In this document: positions 54,730 through 63,653 of the stretch, piece after piece | How the letters are laid out: each line of letters begins with the position of its first letter | Position numbering within the stretch: the stretch's first letter is position 1 | NCBI GenBank assembly: GCA_902571005.1 | Contig: CACGAG010000005.1 | Coordinates: 44,983 to 108,982, forward strand | Origin: an uncultured Pelagibacteraceae bacterium | GTDB lineage: Bacteria; Pseudomonadota; Alphaproteobacteria; Pelagibacterales; AG-422-B15 | Direction of reading: 5' to 3' | DNA length: 64,000 nt | Position numbers and translations under genes: made by a program | Notes under the pieces: generated by a model | What the model was told of the DNA's origin: nothing | The model's database searches: none | What the model saw: the letters and a program-made list of their open reading frames with translations, nothing else

Positions 54730-56091
54730 ATGGATCTCACTAAAGATAATATTTCAACTTTAATAAGGCAAATTGCAATTCCTTCAAGTGTTGGTACTCT
54801 TTTTCAAACACTCTATAACATCGTTGATGTTAAGTTTGCTGGGTTAATATCGCCTGATGCTATCACTGCTATTGCAAAATCATTCCCAATTTACTTCATA
54901 ATTATTGGGTTTACCGCAGGTTTATCCATAGGAGTTACAGCACTAATTTCAAATGCTCTTGGAAAAAATGATGAAAAAAAAGCATCGCTCCTTCTTGCTC
55001 AGGCTATTCTTACTAGTTTAATTATATCTGTTCTAATTTCGTTAGTTGGAATTTATGGAACAGAACCTATTCTTATATTTTTGAAAACAGATCCTGAAAT
55101 TATATTCTATGCGAAAGACTATATGGATATAATTTTCATCGGTGCCTCGTTGTTTTTCTTACAATTGACTATTAATTCATTTCTAGCTTCTAAAGGGGAT
55201 ACGAAATCTCTAAGGAATGTCCTAATTATTTCATTCTTTCTTAATCTAGTTTTGAATCCCATATTTATTTATGGAATATATTTTATTCCTGCAATGGGAG
55301 TGAAAGGCATAGCCTTAGCAACATTAAGTTCACAACTGTTTGGATTAATTTATATTGCTATGAAGGTAAATAAGACAAATTTAAAAAAATTTCTTTACCC
55401 AGAATGTTTTGTGCCAAGATATAATTTACAAAAGGAAATTTTAACTCAAGCCGTTCCCGCTACAATTTCAATGATGTTTATTGGTTTGGGGGTTTTTGTC
55501 TTATTGTTTTATGTTTCAACCTACGGAGATTATTCAGCAGGCGGGTATGGTGCAGCGATCCGCTTTGAACAACTTTTTCTATTACCTGTTTTAGGCTTAA
55601 ATGCTTCTACTCTCGCTTTAGTTGGTCAGAATTTTGGTGCTATGAATTTTAGCAGAATTCATGAGACCTATAATAGGTCAATTTTTTATGGAACTTTCTT
55701 TATGGCTATATGTGGAATATTTATTTTCTTTTTATCAGACTACATCATGTTCTTTTTTAGCGATAATAAAGAAATTATTTATTATGGATCAACTTACTTG
55801 AAGATCGCTGCATTTGCCGGACCTTGCTATCCAATTTTCTTTGTATCGTCAGCATTACTTCAAGGACTTAAAAAACCAAATTATCAAATGATAATTAATT
55901 TAATAAGAATGGTGATATTACCAGTTTGCGGACTTTCCGTTGCAGTCATCTATTTAAAAGTTGATTTTACTACAATGTTTTTAGTGATATTGATGATCAA
56001 CTACATATTTGCAGCTGCAGTCTACAAGTTTTCGACTTACCAAATCAGCTTTATGCAAAAAAACTATAATCCAAACTTTGATGCCGTTTGA
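54730..56091 (+). CDS. MATE-family efflux transporter
   Basis: A 453-residue, twelve-helix MATE protein with two homologous halves. The first begins RQIAIPSSVGTLFQTLYNIVD and the second QAVPATISMMFIGLGVFVLL. Members export drugs or metabolites in exchange for Na+ or H+. It overlaps the 3' end of the converging binding-protein gene by 28 bases. Confidence 0.92.
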   Translation: MDLTKDNISTLIRQIAIPSSVGTLFQTLYNIVDVKFAGLISPDAITAIAKSFPIYFIIIGFTAGLSIGVTALISNALGKNDEKKASLLLAQAILTSLIISVLISLVGIYGTEPILIFLKTDPEIIFYAKDYMDIIFIGASLFFLQLTINSFLASKGDTKSLRNVLIISFFLNLVLNPIFIYGIYFIPAMGVKGIALATLSSQLFGLIYIAMKVNKTNLKKFLYPECFVPRYNLQKEILTQAVPATISMMFIGLGVFVLLFYVSTYGDYSAGGYGAAIRFEQLFLLPVLGLNASTLALVGQNFGAMNFSRIHETYNRSIFYGTFFMAICGIFIFFLSDYIMFFFSDNKEIIYYGSTYLKIAAFAGPCYPIFFVSSALLQGLKKPNYQMIINLIRMVILPVCGLSVAVIYLKVDFTTMFLVILMINYIFAAAVYKFSTYQISFMQKNYNPNFDAV

Positions 56092-56828
56092 TTAAAAAAT
56101 CCTTTATTTTTTTGATCTGAAATCCAATGATTTATAAAGTTTATCCATTCTTGGTCACCTCTCGGTAACAAAATTGCGAATAGTTTTGCATTTTTAGGCT
56201 CATCAATATTTATGATAGATAGCTCTGGATATAAATTGATAAGCTTCAAAGCATCAACTTTGCTTGTTAATGATACATCAGCTCTTCCTGACAACACTTC
56301 CTGATATTCACGTGCAGGAGCTTCAACCATCACTATTTTAGAGTCTGGAAAAGATTTTTTAGCTTCATTTTCAAAGACTGTTCCGAGCGTAACAGCAACC
56401 GTTGTATTGGCATTATTGATGTTATCCCAGCTTCCAATATTTTCTAAATTTTTAGCCAATGTCATTGCTACCGTTCCTGTACCATAATATGAATTCGAAT
56501 AACCAGCAGTAAGTGCTCTCTTAGTCGTTATTGAAGCGCTAGATGTCATGTGGTATTTAGAGGCTACCACACCTGAAACAAGATTTTTCCAATCTGTTGC
56601 AACAAACTCAATATCAACACCCATATCTTCAGCGAGTTTTTTTGCTACATCAATATCGTAACCTTCGTATTCATTTGTTTCAGGATTCATGAAGCTCCAG
56701 CCTGGAAAATCGCCAGTTGTTCCGACTTTAAGTACACCAGTTTTCATAATTTCATCGAGTGTGGATGCATATGATAAAGATGAGATAAATAATGCAATAG
56801 AAATTAATAATGTTTGAATGAGCTTCAT
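56064..56828 (-). CDS. Periplasmic amino-acid-type solute-binding protein (PheC-like)
   Basis: A 254-residue protein with signal peptide 1-21 and an SBP family 3 fold: GVLKVGTTGDFPGWSF, GYDIDVAKKLAEDMG and the hinge segment GRADVSLTSKVDALK. The start and the ending LLPRGDQEWINFINHWI resemble periplasmic cyclohexadienyl dehydratase (PheC), so it may be an enzyme rather than a receptor. The divergent gene at 56902 is a matching ABC permease, which favours transport. Confidence 0.82.
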   Translation of the reverse strand: MKLIQTLLISIALFISSLSYASTLDEIMKTGVLKVGTTGDFPGWSFMNPETNEYEGYDIDVAKKLAEDMGVDIEFVATDWKNLVSGVVASKYHMTSSASITTKRALTAGYSNSYYGTGTVAMTLAKNLENIGSWDNINNANTTVAVTLGTVFENEAKKSFPDSKIVMVEAPAREYQEVLSGRADVSLTSKVDALKLINLYPELSIINIDEPKNAKLFAILLPRGDQEWINFINHWISDQKNKGFFNQTASKFGL

Positions 56829-56901
56829 ATGATTTTCCTCTTTTTAATATTTTTAAAAAATTATACGTTTATATTTAAATATTATAATTATATTTTTTAT
56901 C

Positions 56902-57660
56902 ATGAATTTCAACATAGCTGGAAAAATCAATGTCTTACTGATGCTTTTATCTTTATTAGTTTTAGCAGGATGTTCATCAAATTATCAATGGGGTTGGTAT
57001 GTAATTCTGCCAAATAGTAAGATTGGACTATCGAATATAGAGTTTTTAATTGGTGGTTTGGGTTACACCATAATTCTATCGGTAATTTCAATTATAATTG
57101 CAATATTCTTGGGCTTAATTGTCTCTGTTGCAAGTATTTCAAGAAACAGAGCTCTTAACTATATAAATGTCGGCTATACAGAGATAATTAGAGCAATACC
57201 AGTTTTAGTCATGATTTTATGGGTGTACTATGGATTACCTGTTTTACTAAACTTAAATTTTACTGCATTTACTGCAGGGATCATCGCATTAAGTATCTGT
57301 GAAAGCCCATTTATAGCGGAGATTTTTAGATCTGGTATACAAGCTGTGCCTAAGGGTCAAAAAGAGGCCGGTTCATCTATGGGTATGAATTTTTTTCAAA
57401 TTTTCTACCACATCACATTGCCTCAAGCAGTTCGAATAATTTTACCTGCACTAGGCAATCAATTTGTTTACATGCTCAAGATGTCATCCCTTGTATCAAT
57501 CATTGGTCTGAATGAGTTAACAAGAAAAGCTAATGAGCTCGTAGTTAGTCAATATCGACCTTTGGAAATTTATACATTTTTAGTATTAGAATATTTAGTC
57601 CTCATTTTAGTAGTTTCTTTTTTAGTAAGACGTCTTGAAAAAAGACTGAAAGTTTATTAA
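56902..57660 (+). CDS. Polar amino acid ABC transporter permease
   Basis: A 252-residue HisM/GlnP-type permease. The EAA loop reads PKGQKEAGSSMGMNFFQIFY, and five helices follow a distinct N-terminal hydrophobic segment carrying a lipobox-like LAGC (Cys24), unusual for a permease. It is divergent from the binding protein at 56064 (73-base gap). No ABC ATPase gene lies in the window, so a shared or distant ATPase is needed. Confidence 0.88.
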   Translation: MNFNIAGKINVLLMLLSLLVLAGCSSNYQWGWYVILPNSKIGLSNIEFLIGGLGYTIILSVISIIIAIFLGLIVSVASISRNRALNYINVGYTEIIRAIPVLVMILWVYYGLPVLLNLNFTAFTAGIIALSICESPFIAEIFRSGIQAVPKGQKEAGSSMGMNFFQIFYHITLPQAVRIILPALGNQFVYMLKMSSLVSIIGLNELTRKANELVVSQYRPLEIYTFLVLEYLVLILVVSFLVRRLEKRLKVY

Positions 57661-59117
57661 GTCCCACAAAAAGTTTTATAGGGAATATTTGTTTTAGTTG
57701 GTGTTTCTAAATATTTGTTGTTTACTTTTTTTAACTGGTAAGGTGATGAAATTATTTCGTTAAGCTCATTAAACTTATCAAGCTTTCCATCTATTTCGGC
57801 TTCACTGAGTGCCTCTTCAACCAAATAATTTCTAGGAATTAAAATTGGATTACAACTCATCATCACTTCTAAATATTCCTTACTTTTAACTCTTTCTTTC
57901 CATTCTCTTTTCCAATTATTAAACTCATCATCTTCAAAGTCTTTATCAGCTGCATGATCATAATTCATTAGATTGCAAAATGTATTTGTAAAATCGGGTT
58001 TTTTTTGTTGCATCCATTTGATTAAGTTGTTGATGAGTTCTTCGTCATGTTCGCTTTGATCTGCAATACCTAGTTTTTTTCTCATCATTTGAAGCCATCT
58101 GTCCTTAAACAATGAACTAAAAGTGTTTAAAAGATTTTGAGCAATTTCGATTGATTTTTCTTCTTTTTTGTCGATGAGTGGTAATAAGCACTCTGCTAAT
58201 CTAACTAAATTCCATTGAATTATTGAGGGTTGATTGGCAAAAGAATATCTTCCTTGCGTATCAATTGAACTAAAAACTGTATTGGCATCATAATGATCCA
58301 TGAAAGCACATGGCCCATAATCAATTGTCTCTCCTGATATTGTTGAATTATCTGTATTCATTACACCATGAATAAATCCAACACGCATCCATTCTACAAT
58401 CAAATTAATCTGTTTTTGCATGACAGCTTTTATGAATTCAATCGCTAAATTTTCCGAAAATTTTAAATTACTGAAATGTCTTTTTATTGAGAAATCCAAA
58501 AGAGATTTCATGCCTTCATAATCTTTATGTGCCGCTAAAAATTGAAAAGTACCAATTCTTATATGGCTACTTGCAACTCGTGTTAAAATAGATCCTTTTA
58601 ATGGAACTTCTCGGTAGACTTTTTCGCCAGTCTCAACAACTGCTAAACTTCTTGTTGTTGGAATACCTAAATAATACATTGCTTCACTTATCAAATATTC
58701 GCGTAACATTGGTCCCAATGCAGCCTTACCATCTCCGCCTCTTGAATAAGGTGTTCGCCCTGAGCCTTTATACTGGATATCAAATATTTCACCGTCTGGA
58801 GTTACTTGCTCACCAACGATGTGGGCCCTACCGTCTCCAAGAATTGTAAATTGTCCAAATTGGTGCCCTGCATAAGCCTGTGCAAATGGCTTTGAACCAT
58901 GCGGCAGTGAATTTCCTGAGAATAAATTAGATAAGTCTTCTTCTGAGATACCTTTTAAATTTAGGCCAAGCTTTTCGGCCAATTCATTATTAACAATGAC
59001 AGTACTTGGATTAGTAACTGCATCTGGTTTTAATTCTGAGAACAGCTTGTCAGATATTTGGGTATAACTACTTTGTAAATTCCACCCTGAATCAGAAAGG
59101 GATACATTATTTTTCAT
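57657..59117 (-). CDS. selO: SelO-type protein adenylyltransferase (YdiU)
   Basis: A 486-residue pseudokinase-fold enzyme. Diagnostic blocks are YAGHQFGQFTILGDGRAH, QYKGSGRTPYSRGGDGKAAL and HGVMNTDNSTISGETIDYGP (metal-binding Asn/Asp). SelO transfers AMP to protein hydroxyls. The C-terminus KTFCGT retains the conserved Cys position that is selenocysteine in animal SelO. It converges with the permease gene, overlapping by four bases. Confidence 0.94.
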   Translation of the reverse strand: MKNNVSLSDSGWNLQSSYTQISDKLFSELKPDAVTNPSTVIVNNELAEKLGLNLKGISEEDLSNLFSGNSLPHGSKPFAQAYAGHQFGQFTILGDGRAHIVGEQVTPDGEIFDIQYKGSGRTPYSRGGDGKAALGPMLREYLISEAMYYLGIPTTRSLAVVETGEKVYREVPLKGSILTRVASSHIRIGTFQFLAAHKDYEGMKSLLDFSIKRHFSNLKFSENLAIEFIKAVMQKQINLIVEWMRVGFIHGVMNTDNSTISGETIDYGPCAFMDHYDANTVFSSIDTQGRYSFANQPSIIQWNLVRLAECLLPLIDKKEEKSIEIAQNLLNTFSSLFKDRWLQMMRKKLGIADQSEHDEELINNLIKWMQQKKPDFTNTFCNLMNYDHAADKDFEDDEFNNWKREWKERVKSKEYLEVMMSCNPILIPRNYLVEEALSEAEIDGKLDKFNELNEIISSPYQLKKVNNKYLETPTKTNIPYKTFCGT

Positions 59118-59161
59118 TGTTGCTGTAAACTTAATTTAATTTTACATATATTTATATCAAA

Positions 59162-59584
59162 ATGTTAATTCAAAAAGAACTTGAAATAGTAGTTGAAGGA
59201 AAAGGGCTTTATAATATTACAGATATTATAAATCAAGCTATTAGCAAACATAGAATATCAAAAGGTATCTGCACTATTTTCATCAAACACACATCCGCAT
59301 CTCTAATTATTCAGGAAAACGCTGACCCTAACGTCCTTAAAGATTTAGAAAATTACTTCGACAAAATAGTACCCGAAAATGATAATTATTTACATAGTGA
59401 GGAAGGTCCGGATGATATGCCTGCACACATTAAATCTTCTCTGACGAACACAACGCTAAGTATTCCAATTAAAGAAAAAAAACTTGACCTTGGAATATGG
59501 CAGGGAGTGTATTTATTTGAGCACCGATATAAGAATAATGATCTTGGAATAAAAAGAATTATTTCAATGACAGTGATTGCTTAA
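59162..59584 (+). CDS. YjbQ family protein (UPF0047)
   Basis: A 140-residue YjbQ protein with FIKHTSASLIIQENADPNV and the C-terminal LGIWQGVYLFEHR, the two conserved blocks. The family has been described as a secondary thiamine-phosphate synthase, but the physiological role is uncertain. It overlaps the end of the cytochrome c' gene by four bases. Confidence 0.9.
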   Translation: MLIQKELEIVVEGKGLYNITDIINQAISKHRISKGICTIFIKHTSASLIIQENADPNVLKDLENYFDKIVPENDNYLHSEEGPDDMPAHIKSSLTNTTLSIPIKEKKLDLGIWQGVYLFEHRYKNNDLGIKRIISMTVIA

Positions 59585-60033
59585 TGAGGCATTCTAAATT
59601 TATCGTGGCAAGTTTTGCAACTCGACCAAATTAAATTCTTCTGAGCCTCTTTTAATTCATCTCCTGTAAGGCTGGCAGCAATCTGGGTAAATTTTTTAAC
59701 TTTGTCTGAAGTTTCAATCATCAAAGCATTAAATTCATCTTTTTGAAGCCAAATAGTAGGCAAAGCTTCTGTATCATAACCTGTTTTTGAATTTTCAGGA
59801 AAAAGATCAATGAGTTTATCGTAATTTGCGCTCATTTTTTCAGAAAGCTCAATGACTTTATCATTATTACCTTTTGCTATTTCTGCAGACATTTTTTTTG
59901 CATGGCTGTAATTTTGCTTAAATAATGATTTTCTTTCTTTTATAATTTTTCCATGGTCGTCAGCAAAACCAATAAAGACAAAAAATAAAGATGCTAAAAT
60001 TGACGAAAGCAGTATTTGCAAAATTATTCTCAT
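59581..60033 (-). CDS. Class II cytochrome c (cytochrome c' type)
   Basis: A 150-residue protein with a signal peptide (about 1-24) and a four-helix bundle ending in the C-terminal haem motif SSCKTCHDKFR (Cys139, Cys142, His143), as in cytochrome c'. It is periplasmic; such proteins bind NO or act as electron carriers. It is divergent from a cytochrome b561 gene with only 16 bases between the two start codons. Confidence 0.9.
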   Translation of the reverse strand: MRIILQILLSSILASLFFVFIGFADDHGKIIKERKSLFKQNYSHAKKMSAEIAKGNNDKVIELSEKMSANYDKLIDLFPENSKTGYDTEALPTIWLQKDEFNALMIETSDKVKKFTQIAASLTGDELKEAQKNLIWSSCKTCHDKFRMPH

Positions 60034-60049
60034 ATTCTAAATATATATT

Positions 60050-60577
60050 ATGAAAATTAAAAATGACAATAGTACTTATGGGGTTATTGCTCGACTCTTT
60101 CATTGGCTCACTTTTTTAATCCTGTTAATTCAATTACCTCTAGGGCTTTATTTGGACAATTTGGAGTTTTCTGAATTTAAATTAACTGTTGAAAATACAC
60201 ACATCATAATTGGTATGAGTATTTTTTACATAACATTATTAAGAATGATTTGGAAATTTTTGAACCCAAAGCCAATAACTTCAACTGTGAATAAATTACA
60301 ATTAATAGCATCTAAGGCAGTACATGGACTTTTTTATATTACTCTTCTTTTAATTACAATCAGTGGAGTGTTAAAACTTTTACTTTCCGGCGAGGAAGTT
60401 AATTTGATTGTTTCCACGGTATACATTGACTATTTTAACTACGAGCTTGCAGACCGATTCCAAACTGTTCATGTTATTTCAGCATATTTTTTAACACTTC
60501 TTTTCACTATTCATTTAGGAGCTGTTGTGTATCATCATCTCGTACAAAAAGACCCAATTTTAAAAAAAATGCTGTGA
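60050..60577 (+). CDS. Cytochrome b561-family protein
   Basis: A 175-residue, four-helix di-haem b561 domain protein. Haem histidines are in IARLFHWLTF, NTHIIIGMS and the late TVHVISAYFL and HLGAVVYHH. It would pass electrons from quinol to a periplasmic acceptor, plausibly the divergent cytochrome c'. It is followed by the carboxyltransferase gene after six bases. Confidence 0.9.
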   Translation: MKIKNDNSTYGVIARLFHWLTFLILLIQLPLGLYLDNLEFSEFKLTVENTHIIIGMSIFYITLLRMIWKFLNPKPITSTVNKLQLIASKAVHGLFYITLLLITISGVLKLLLSGEEVNLIVSTVYIDYFNYELADRFQTVHVISAYFLTLLFTIHLGAVVYHHLVQKDPILKKML

Positions 60578-60583
60578 TCAAAT

Positions 60584-62101
60584 ATGACCGATAATCCTAA
60601 TTTGTCTCAATTTCTCGATAGGCTGGAAAAATTAAGTGACGAAACTCGAACTGAGGCAAAAAACAAAAGGCATAAACTTGGATTAAGAACAGCAAGAGAA
60701 AATCTCGATCACTTAGTTGATGATCAAAGTTTTTTAGAATACGGTGCTTTTGCGGTAGCCGCACAAAGAAACAGAAGAAAATACGAAGATCTTCAAATTG
60801 ATACTGCGGCAGATGGTATTATTACTGGATTTTGTAAAATCAACTCTGATCTTATTGGTGAGGATAAGTCTTATGCGGTCAGTATTGTTTACGACTATTC
60901 AGTATTGGCAGGTACTCAAGGTTTTTTTCACCACATGAAACTTGATCGCATCTGTGAAAAAGCAAAAGAGTTTAAACTCCCAATAGTCATTTATACTGAA
61001 GGTGGAGGTGGAAGACCTGGTGATACAGATGTAACAACATCTGTTGCTGGTTTGCATGTCCCATCTTTCGCACTCTGGGCAAGTTTGTACGGTAGATGTT
61101 TGAGAATTGCTATAAATAATGGATTTTGTTTTGCAGGTAATGCAGCTCTTTTTGGAAGTGCAGACATCAGGATTGCTACAAAAAATTCCTGGATAGGAAT
61201 GGCAGGTCCTGCAATGATTGAAGGTGGTGGACTTGGAAAGTTTGATCCAAAAGAAATAGGACCGTCAGACATTCAAAAAAATAATGGAGTGATTGACTAT
61301 GTTGCTGAAGACGAAAAAGAGGCAACTATTATTGCAAAAAAAATACTCTCATACTTTCAAGGAGACATTAAAGATTGGAAAGCTGATGATCAGACTCAAC
61401 TAAGTAATATCATGCCCAAAGATAGAAGATGGTCTTATCCAGTAAGAGACATTATAAAAATTATTTCTGATATTGAAGAATTTACCGAAATAAAACCTGA
61501 ATATGGAAAAGGAATTGTTACGTGCTTTATTAGAATAGAGGGAAAGCCTTTTGGGTTATTGGCAAATGATAGTCAACATTTAGGCGGTGCAATTGACTCC
61601 GAAGGAGCTGATAAAGCATCTTCTTTTATTGAAATATGTAGTGAATATGGTTTGCCACTTATTTCACTAGTTGATACGCCTGGATTTATGGTGGGGCCAG
61701 ACAGTGAGAAAGAAGGGGCTGTAAAAAGAATGTCAAATCTCTTTAAGATTGGGTCGAAAGTAAAAGTACCTTTAACAGCAATTTTTCTAAGAAAAGGTTA
61801 TGGACTTGGAGCTCAGGCAATGGTTGGTGGTAGTCTTCATGAACCAGTGTATACAGCAGCTTGGCCAACAGGTGAGTTTGGAGCAATGGGGTTAGAAGGA
61901 GCTGTAAAACTTGGTTTTAAAAAAGAGTTAGAAAAAATTGAAGATAATTCAGAAAGAGAGAAATTATTCAATAATCTAGTTGAAAAGCTCTATGATAAAG
62001 GAAAAGCCATAGAAGCTGCTGCTCACCTTGAAATCGACGCAGTAATTAATCCATCTGAAACACGAAGTGTTATCTTAAAATCACAAAAGGCCTTTGTATG
62101 A
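60584..62101 (+). CDS. Acyl-CoA carboxylase carboxyltransferase-family protein
   Basis: A 505-residue two-domain crotonase-fold carboxyltransferase. The N-half has YTEGGGGRPGDTD and GSADIRIA, the C-half SLVDTPGFMVGPDSEKEGA and GYGLGAQAMVGG, matching propionyl-/methylcrotonyl-CoA carboxylase beta subunits. It would transfer CO2 between carboxybiotin and an acyl-CoA. No biotin carboxylase or biotin carrier is nearby. It overlaps the racemase-family gene by four bases. Confidence 0.87.
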   Translation: MTDNPNLSQFLDRLEKLSDETRTEAKNKRHKLGLRTARENLDHLVDDQSFLEYGAFAVAAQRNRRKYEDLQIDTAADGIITGFCKINSDLIGEDKSYAVSIVYDYSVLAGTQGFFHHMKLDRICEKAKEFKLPIVIYTEGGGGRPGDTDVTTSVAGLHVPSFALWASLYGRCLRIAINNGFCFAGNAALFGSADIRIATKNSWIGMAGPAMIEGGGLGKFDPKEIGPSDIQKNNGVIDYVAEDEKEATIIAKKILSYFQGDIKDWKADDQTQLSNIMPKDRRWSYPVRDIIKIISDIEEFTEIKPEYGKGIVTCFIRIEGKPFGLLANDSQHLGGAIDSEGADKASSFIEICSEYGLPLISLVDTPGFMVGPDSEKEGAVKRMSNLFKIGSKVKVPLTAIFLRKGYGLGAQAMVGGSLHEPVYTAAWPTGEFGAMGLEGAVKLGFKKELEKIEDNSEREKLFNNLVEKLYDKGKAIEAAAHLEIDAVINPSETRSVILKSQKAFV

Positions 62102-62829
62102 GAGATTATGAATTGGATGACAATGGATATTACAAAGCAAGATTAGGATTGATCGTTCTTCAGAGCGATGAAACTATCGAGCAAGAATTCAGAACCATTC
62201 TTGATCAAAGTGTATCAATCAATCACTCACGCATTTACTGTGACAATATTGTAAGTAATGAAAATCTTGGACTTATGGAAAAAGAATTACCAGCAGCATC
62301 TGCATTATTACCTGATATCCAGTATGATAGTATTGGATATGCTTGTACATCAGGCGCAACCGTTATTGGCTCAGATAAAATTGAAAGTCTTATAAAGAAA
62401 AAGCATAAATCGGCATTTGTAACTGATCCTATAAGAGCGGTAAAAAAAGCTATGAGTACATTGGGCTGTAGAAAAATAAATTTTGTATCACCTTATCAAG
62501 AGTCGGTTACAAAATCTTTACGTGATCATTTACATGCTAATAATTTTATAATTCAAAATCAAATTTCTTTTAATGAATCCGATGATAAGAATGTTGCAAG
62601 AATTTCAGATAAAAACAGCCTTAAAGCTATAATAGAAGTTGGCAAACAGGATTGTGAAGCTGTATTTATTTCATGCACTAACCTTAAAACATTTAAGATT
62701 ATCAATCAGGCAGAGAAAGTATTGGATAAACCAGTAATCTCTTCGAATCAGGCGATTTGCTGGCAAATGTTAAGAGAGGCTGGAATTAATACTACGACTG
62801 GCCCAGGAATTCTTTTTTCAAAACATTAA
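62098..62829 (+). CDS. Asp/Glu racemase superfamily (maleate isomerase / AMDase-like)
   Basis: A 243-residue protein with the two catalytic cysteines of the superfamily: Cys83 in GYACTSGATVIG and Cys193 in FISCTNLKTF. The pattern and the start GLIVLQSDETIEQEF are closest to maleate cis-trans isomerase and arylmalonate decarboxylase. It is translationally coupled to the carboxyltransferase, so it may act on a malonate- or maleate-like compound in the same path; this is inferred. Confidence 0.85.
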   Translation: MRDYELDDNGYYKARLGLIVLQSDETIEQEFRTILDQSVSINHSRIYCDNIVSNENLGLMEKELPAASALLPDIQYDSIGYACTSGATVIGSDKIESLIKKKHKSAFVTDPIRAVKKAMSTLGCRKINFVSPYQESVTKSLRDHLHANNFIIQNQISFNESDDKNVARISDKNSLKAIIEVGKQDCEAVFISCTNLKTFKIINQAEKVLDKPVISSNQAICWQMLREAGINTTTGPGILFSKH

Positions 62830-63452
62830 CTAAGAGCTAACCAGACACCAACACCCACCATTAAGAAACCTGCTAACCCATTAATAAGCCTGATATTATT
62901 TTGTTTTTTTAACATAATGCCTAAAGCTTGACCTCCTGTTGCATAAATCATAAGTGAAATAAACTCAATTATAAGAATAATTATCACGAGCGCTAACATT
63001 TGTGGAATTAAATTTACTTCGTAATTAATAAATGCAGGTACCATTGCAATAAAAAATGCCCAACCTTTTGGATTCGCAACAGCAGTTATAAAGCCCTGCA
63101 TTGCTAATTTAAAAAAATTTATTTCAAAGGAATGTGAACCATCCAAATTTAATGCCAGTGATCCTCTTGAGTTGATCATTTGATACCCAACAAACATTAA
63201 ATAAAGGCCTCCTCCATATTTGAAAACTGCAAATGCAATTGGAAAAGATGTAATGATTGCTCCACCTCCTACCACCGCTGTACCTGCCACAATTAAAACT
63301 CCAATTAATTCTCCAACCATCATTTTCATTGTATTTTTTACACCTATTGTAATTCCCATTGTTAAAGCAAGTGTCATGCATAAACCTGGTGTAATAGATA
63401 TTATAAAAAAAACTGGTATGAAAAAGTAAAGTAATGAGAAATCGAAGATCAT
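62826..63452 (-). CDS. LysE/RhtB-family exporter
   Basis: A 208-residue, six-helix LysE superfamily protein. The N-terminal FIISITPGLCMTLALTMGIT and FIGYQ-like FVGYQMI, then AVANPKGWAFFIAMVPAFIN, are typical. Members export amino acids or homoserine lactones. The gene begins 29 bases after the terminator-like hairpin at 63481-63530 on the same strand, so read-through of that hairpin could control it. Confidence 0.9.
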   Translation of the reverse strand: MIFDFSLLYFFIPVFFIISITPGLCMTLALTMGITIGVKNTMKMMVGELIGVLIVAGTAVVGGGAIITSFPIAFAVFKYGGGLYLMFVGYQMINSRGSLALNLDGSHSFEINFFKLAMQGFITAVANPKGWAFFIAMVPAFINYEVNLIPQMLALVIIILIIEFISLMIYATGGQALGIMLKKQNNIRLINGLAGFLMVGVGVWLALS

Positions 63453-63480
63453 AAGAACGAGCAGTAGTATTTAAGGGGAC

Positions 63481-63530
63481 AAAAAAAACGGGGCGCAACA
63501 CAAACCCCTAAAGGTCTCTATTCCGCCCCG
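63481..63530 (-). terminator. Rho-independent terminator / attenuator-like hairpin
   Basis: On the reverse strand CGGGGCG (63530-63524) pairs with CGCCCCG (63495-63489), followed at once by eight T. The 28-base loop can hold a small inner hairpin (ACC/GGT). It ends the RNA candidate at 63481-63588 and precedes lysE-like by 29 bases. Confidence 0.6.
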
Positions 63531-63588
63531 AAACTCGGCCTCCCGCCGACAAACTCCCCGAAGGGCTTTCGTTCTTTGTTCGTCCGAT
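63481..63588 (-). ncRNA. Unidentified GC-rich structured RNA or 5' leader
   Basis: A sharply GC-rich island in AT-rich DNA. Read on the reverse strand it has a -10 box TAGAAT (63600-63595), then hairpins in order: CCC-UUCG-GGG (63565-63556) inside an ACAAA/UUUGU helix, UCGGC/GCCGA with a GGGAG loop (63549-63535), and the terminator stem at 63530-63489. Linkers are GUUU-like. There is no coding frame of note. It does not show SRP, tmRNA, RNase P or 6S features. It could be a small RNA or a regulatory leader of the LysE-family gene. Confidence 0.5.
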
Positions 63589-63653
63589 AAATAAATTCTA
63601 GCAAATAGGAAAAATATTTTAAATAAGTTTTATTAAAAAAACTTCTTATACGA

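Noticed and set aside
63481..63588. Structured RNA read as 6S RNA, tmRNA, SRP or RNase P RNA
   Set aside because: The ends do not pair into one long bulged rod as in 6S; no tag-peptide frame or CCA end for tmRNA; SRP RNA is already at 44327; the universally conserved RNase P core motifs are absent and the length is too short.
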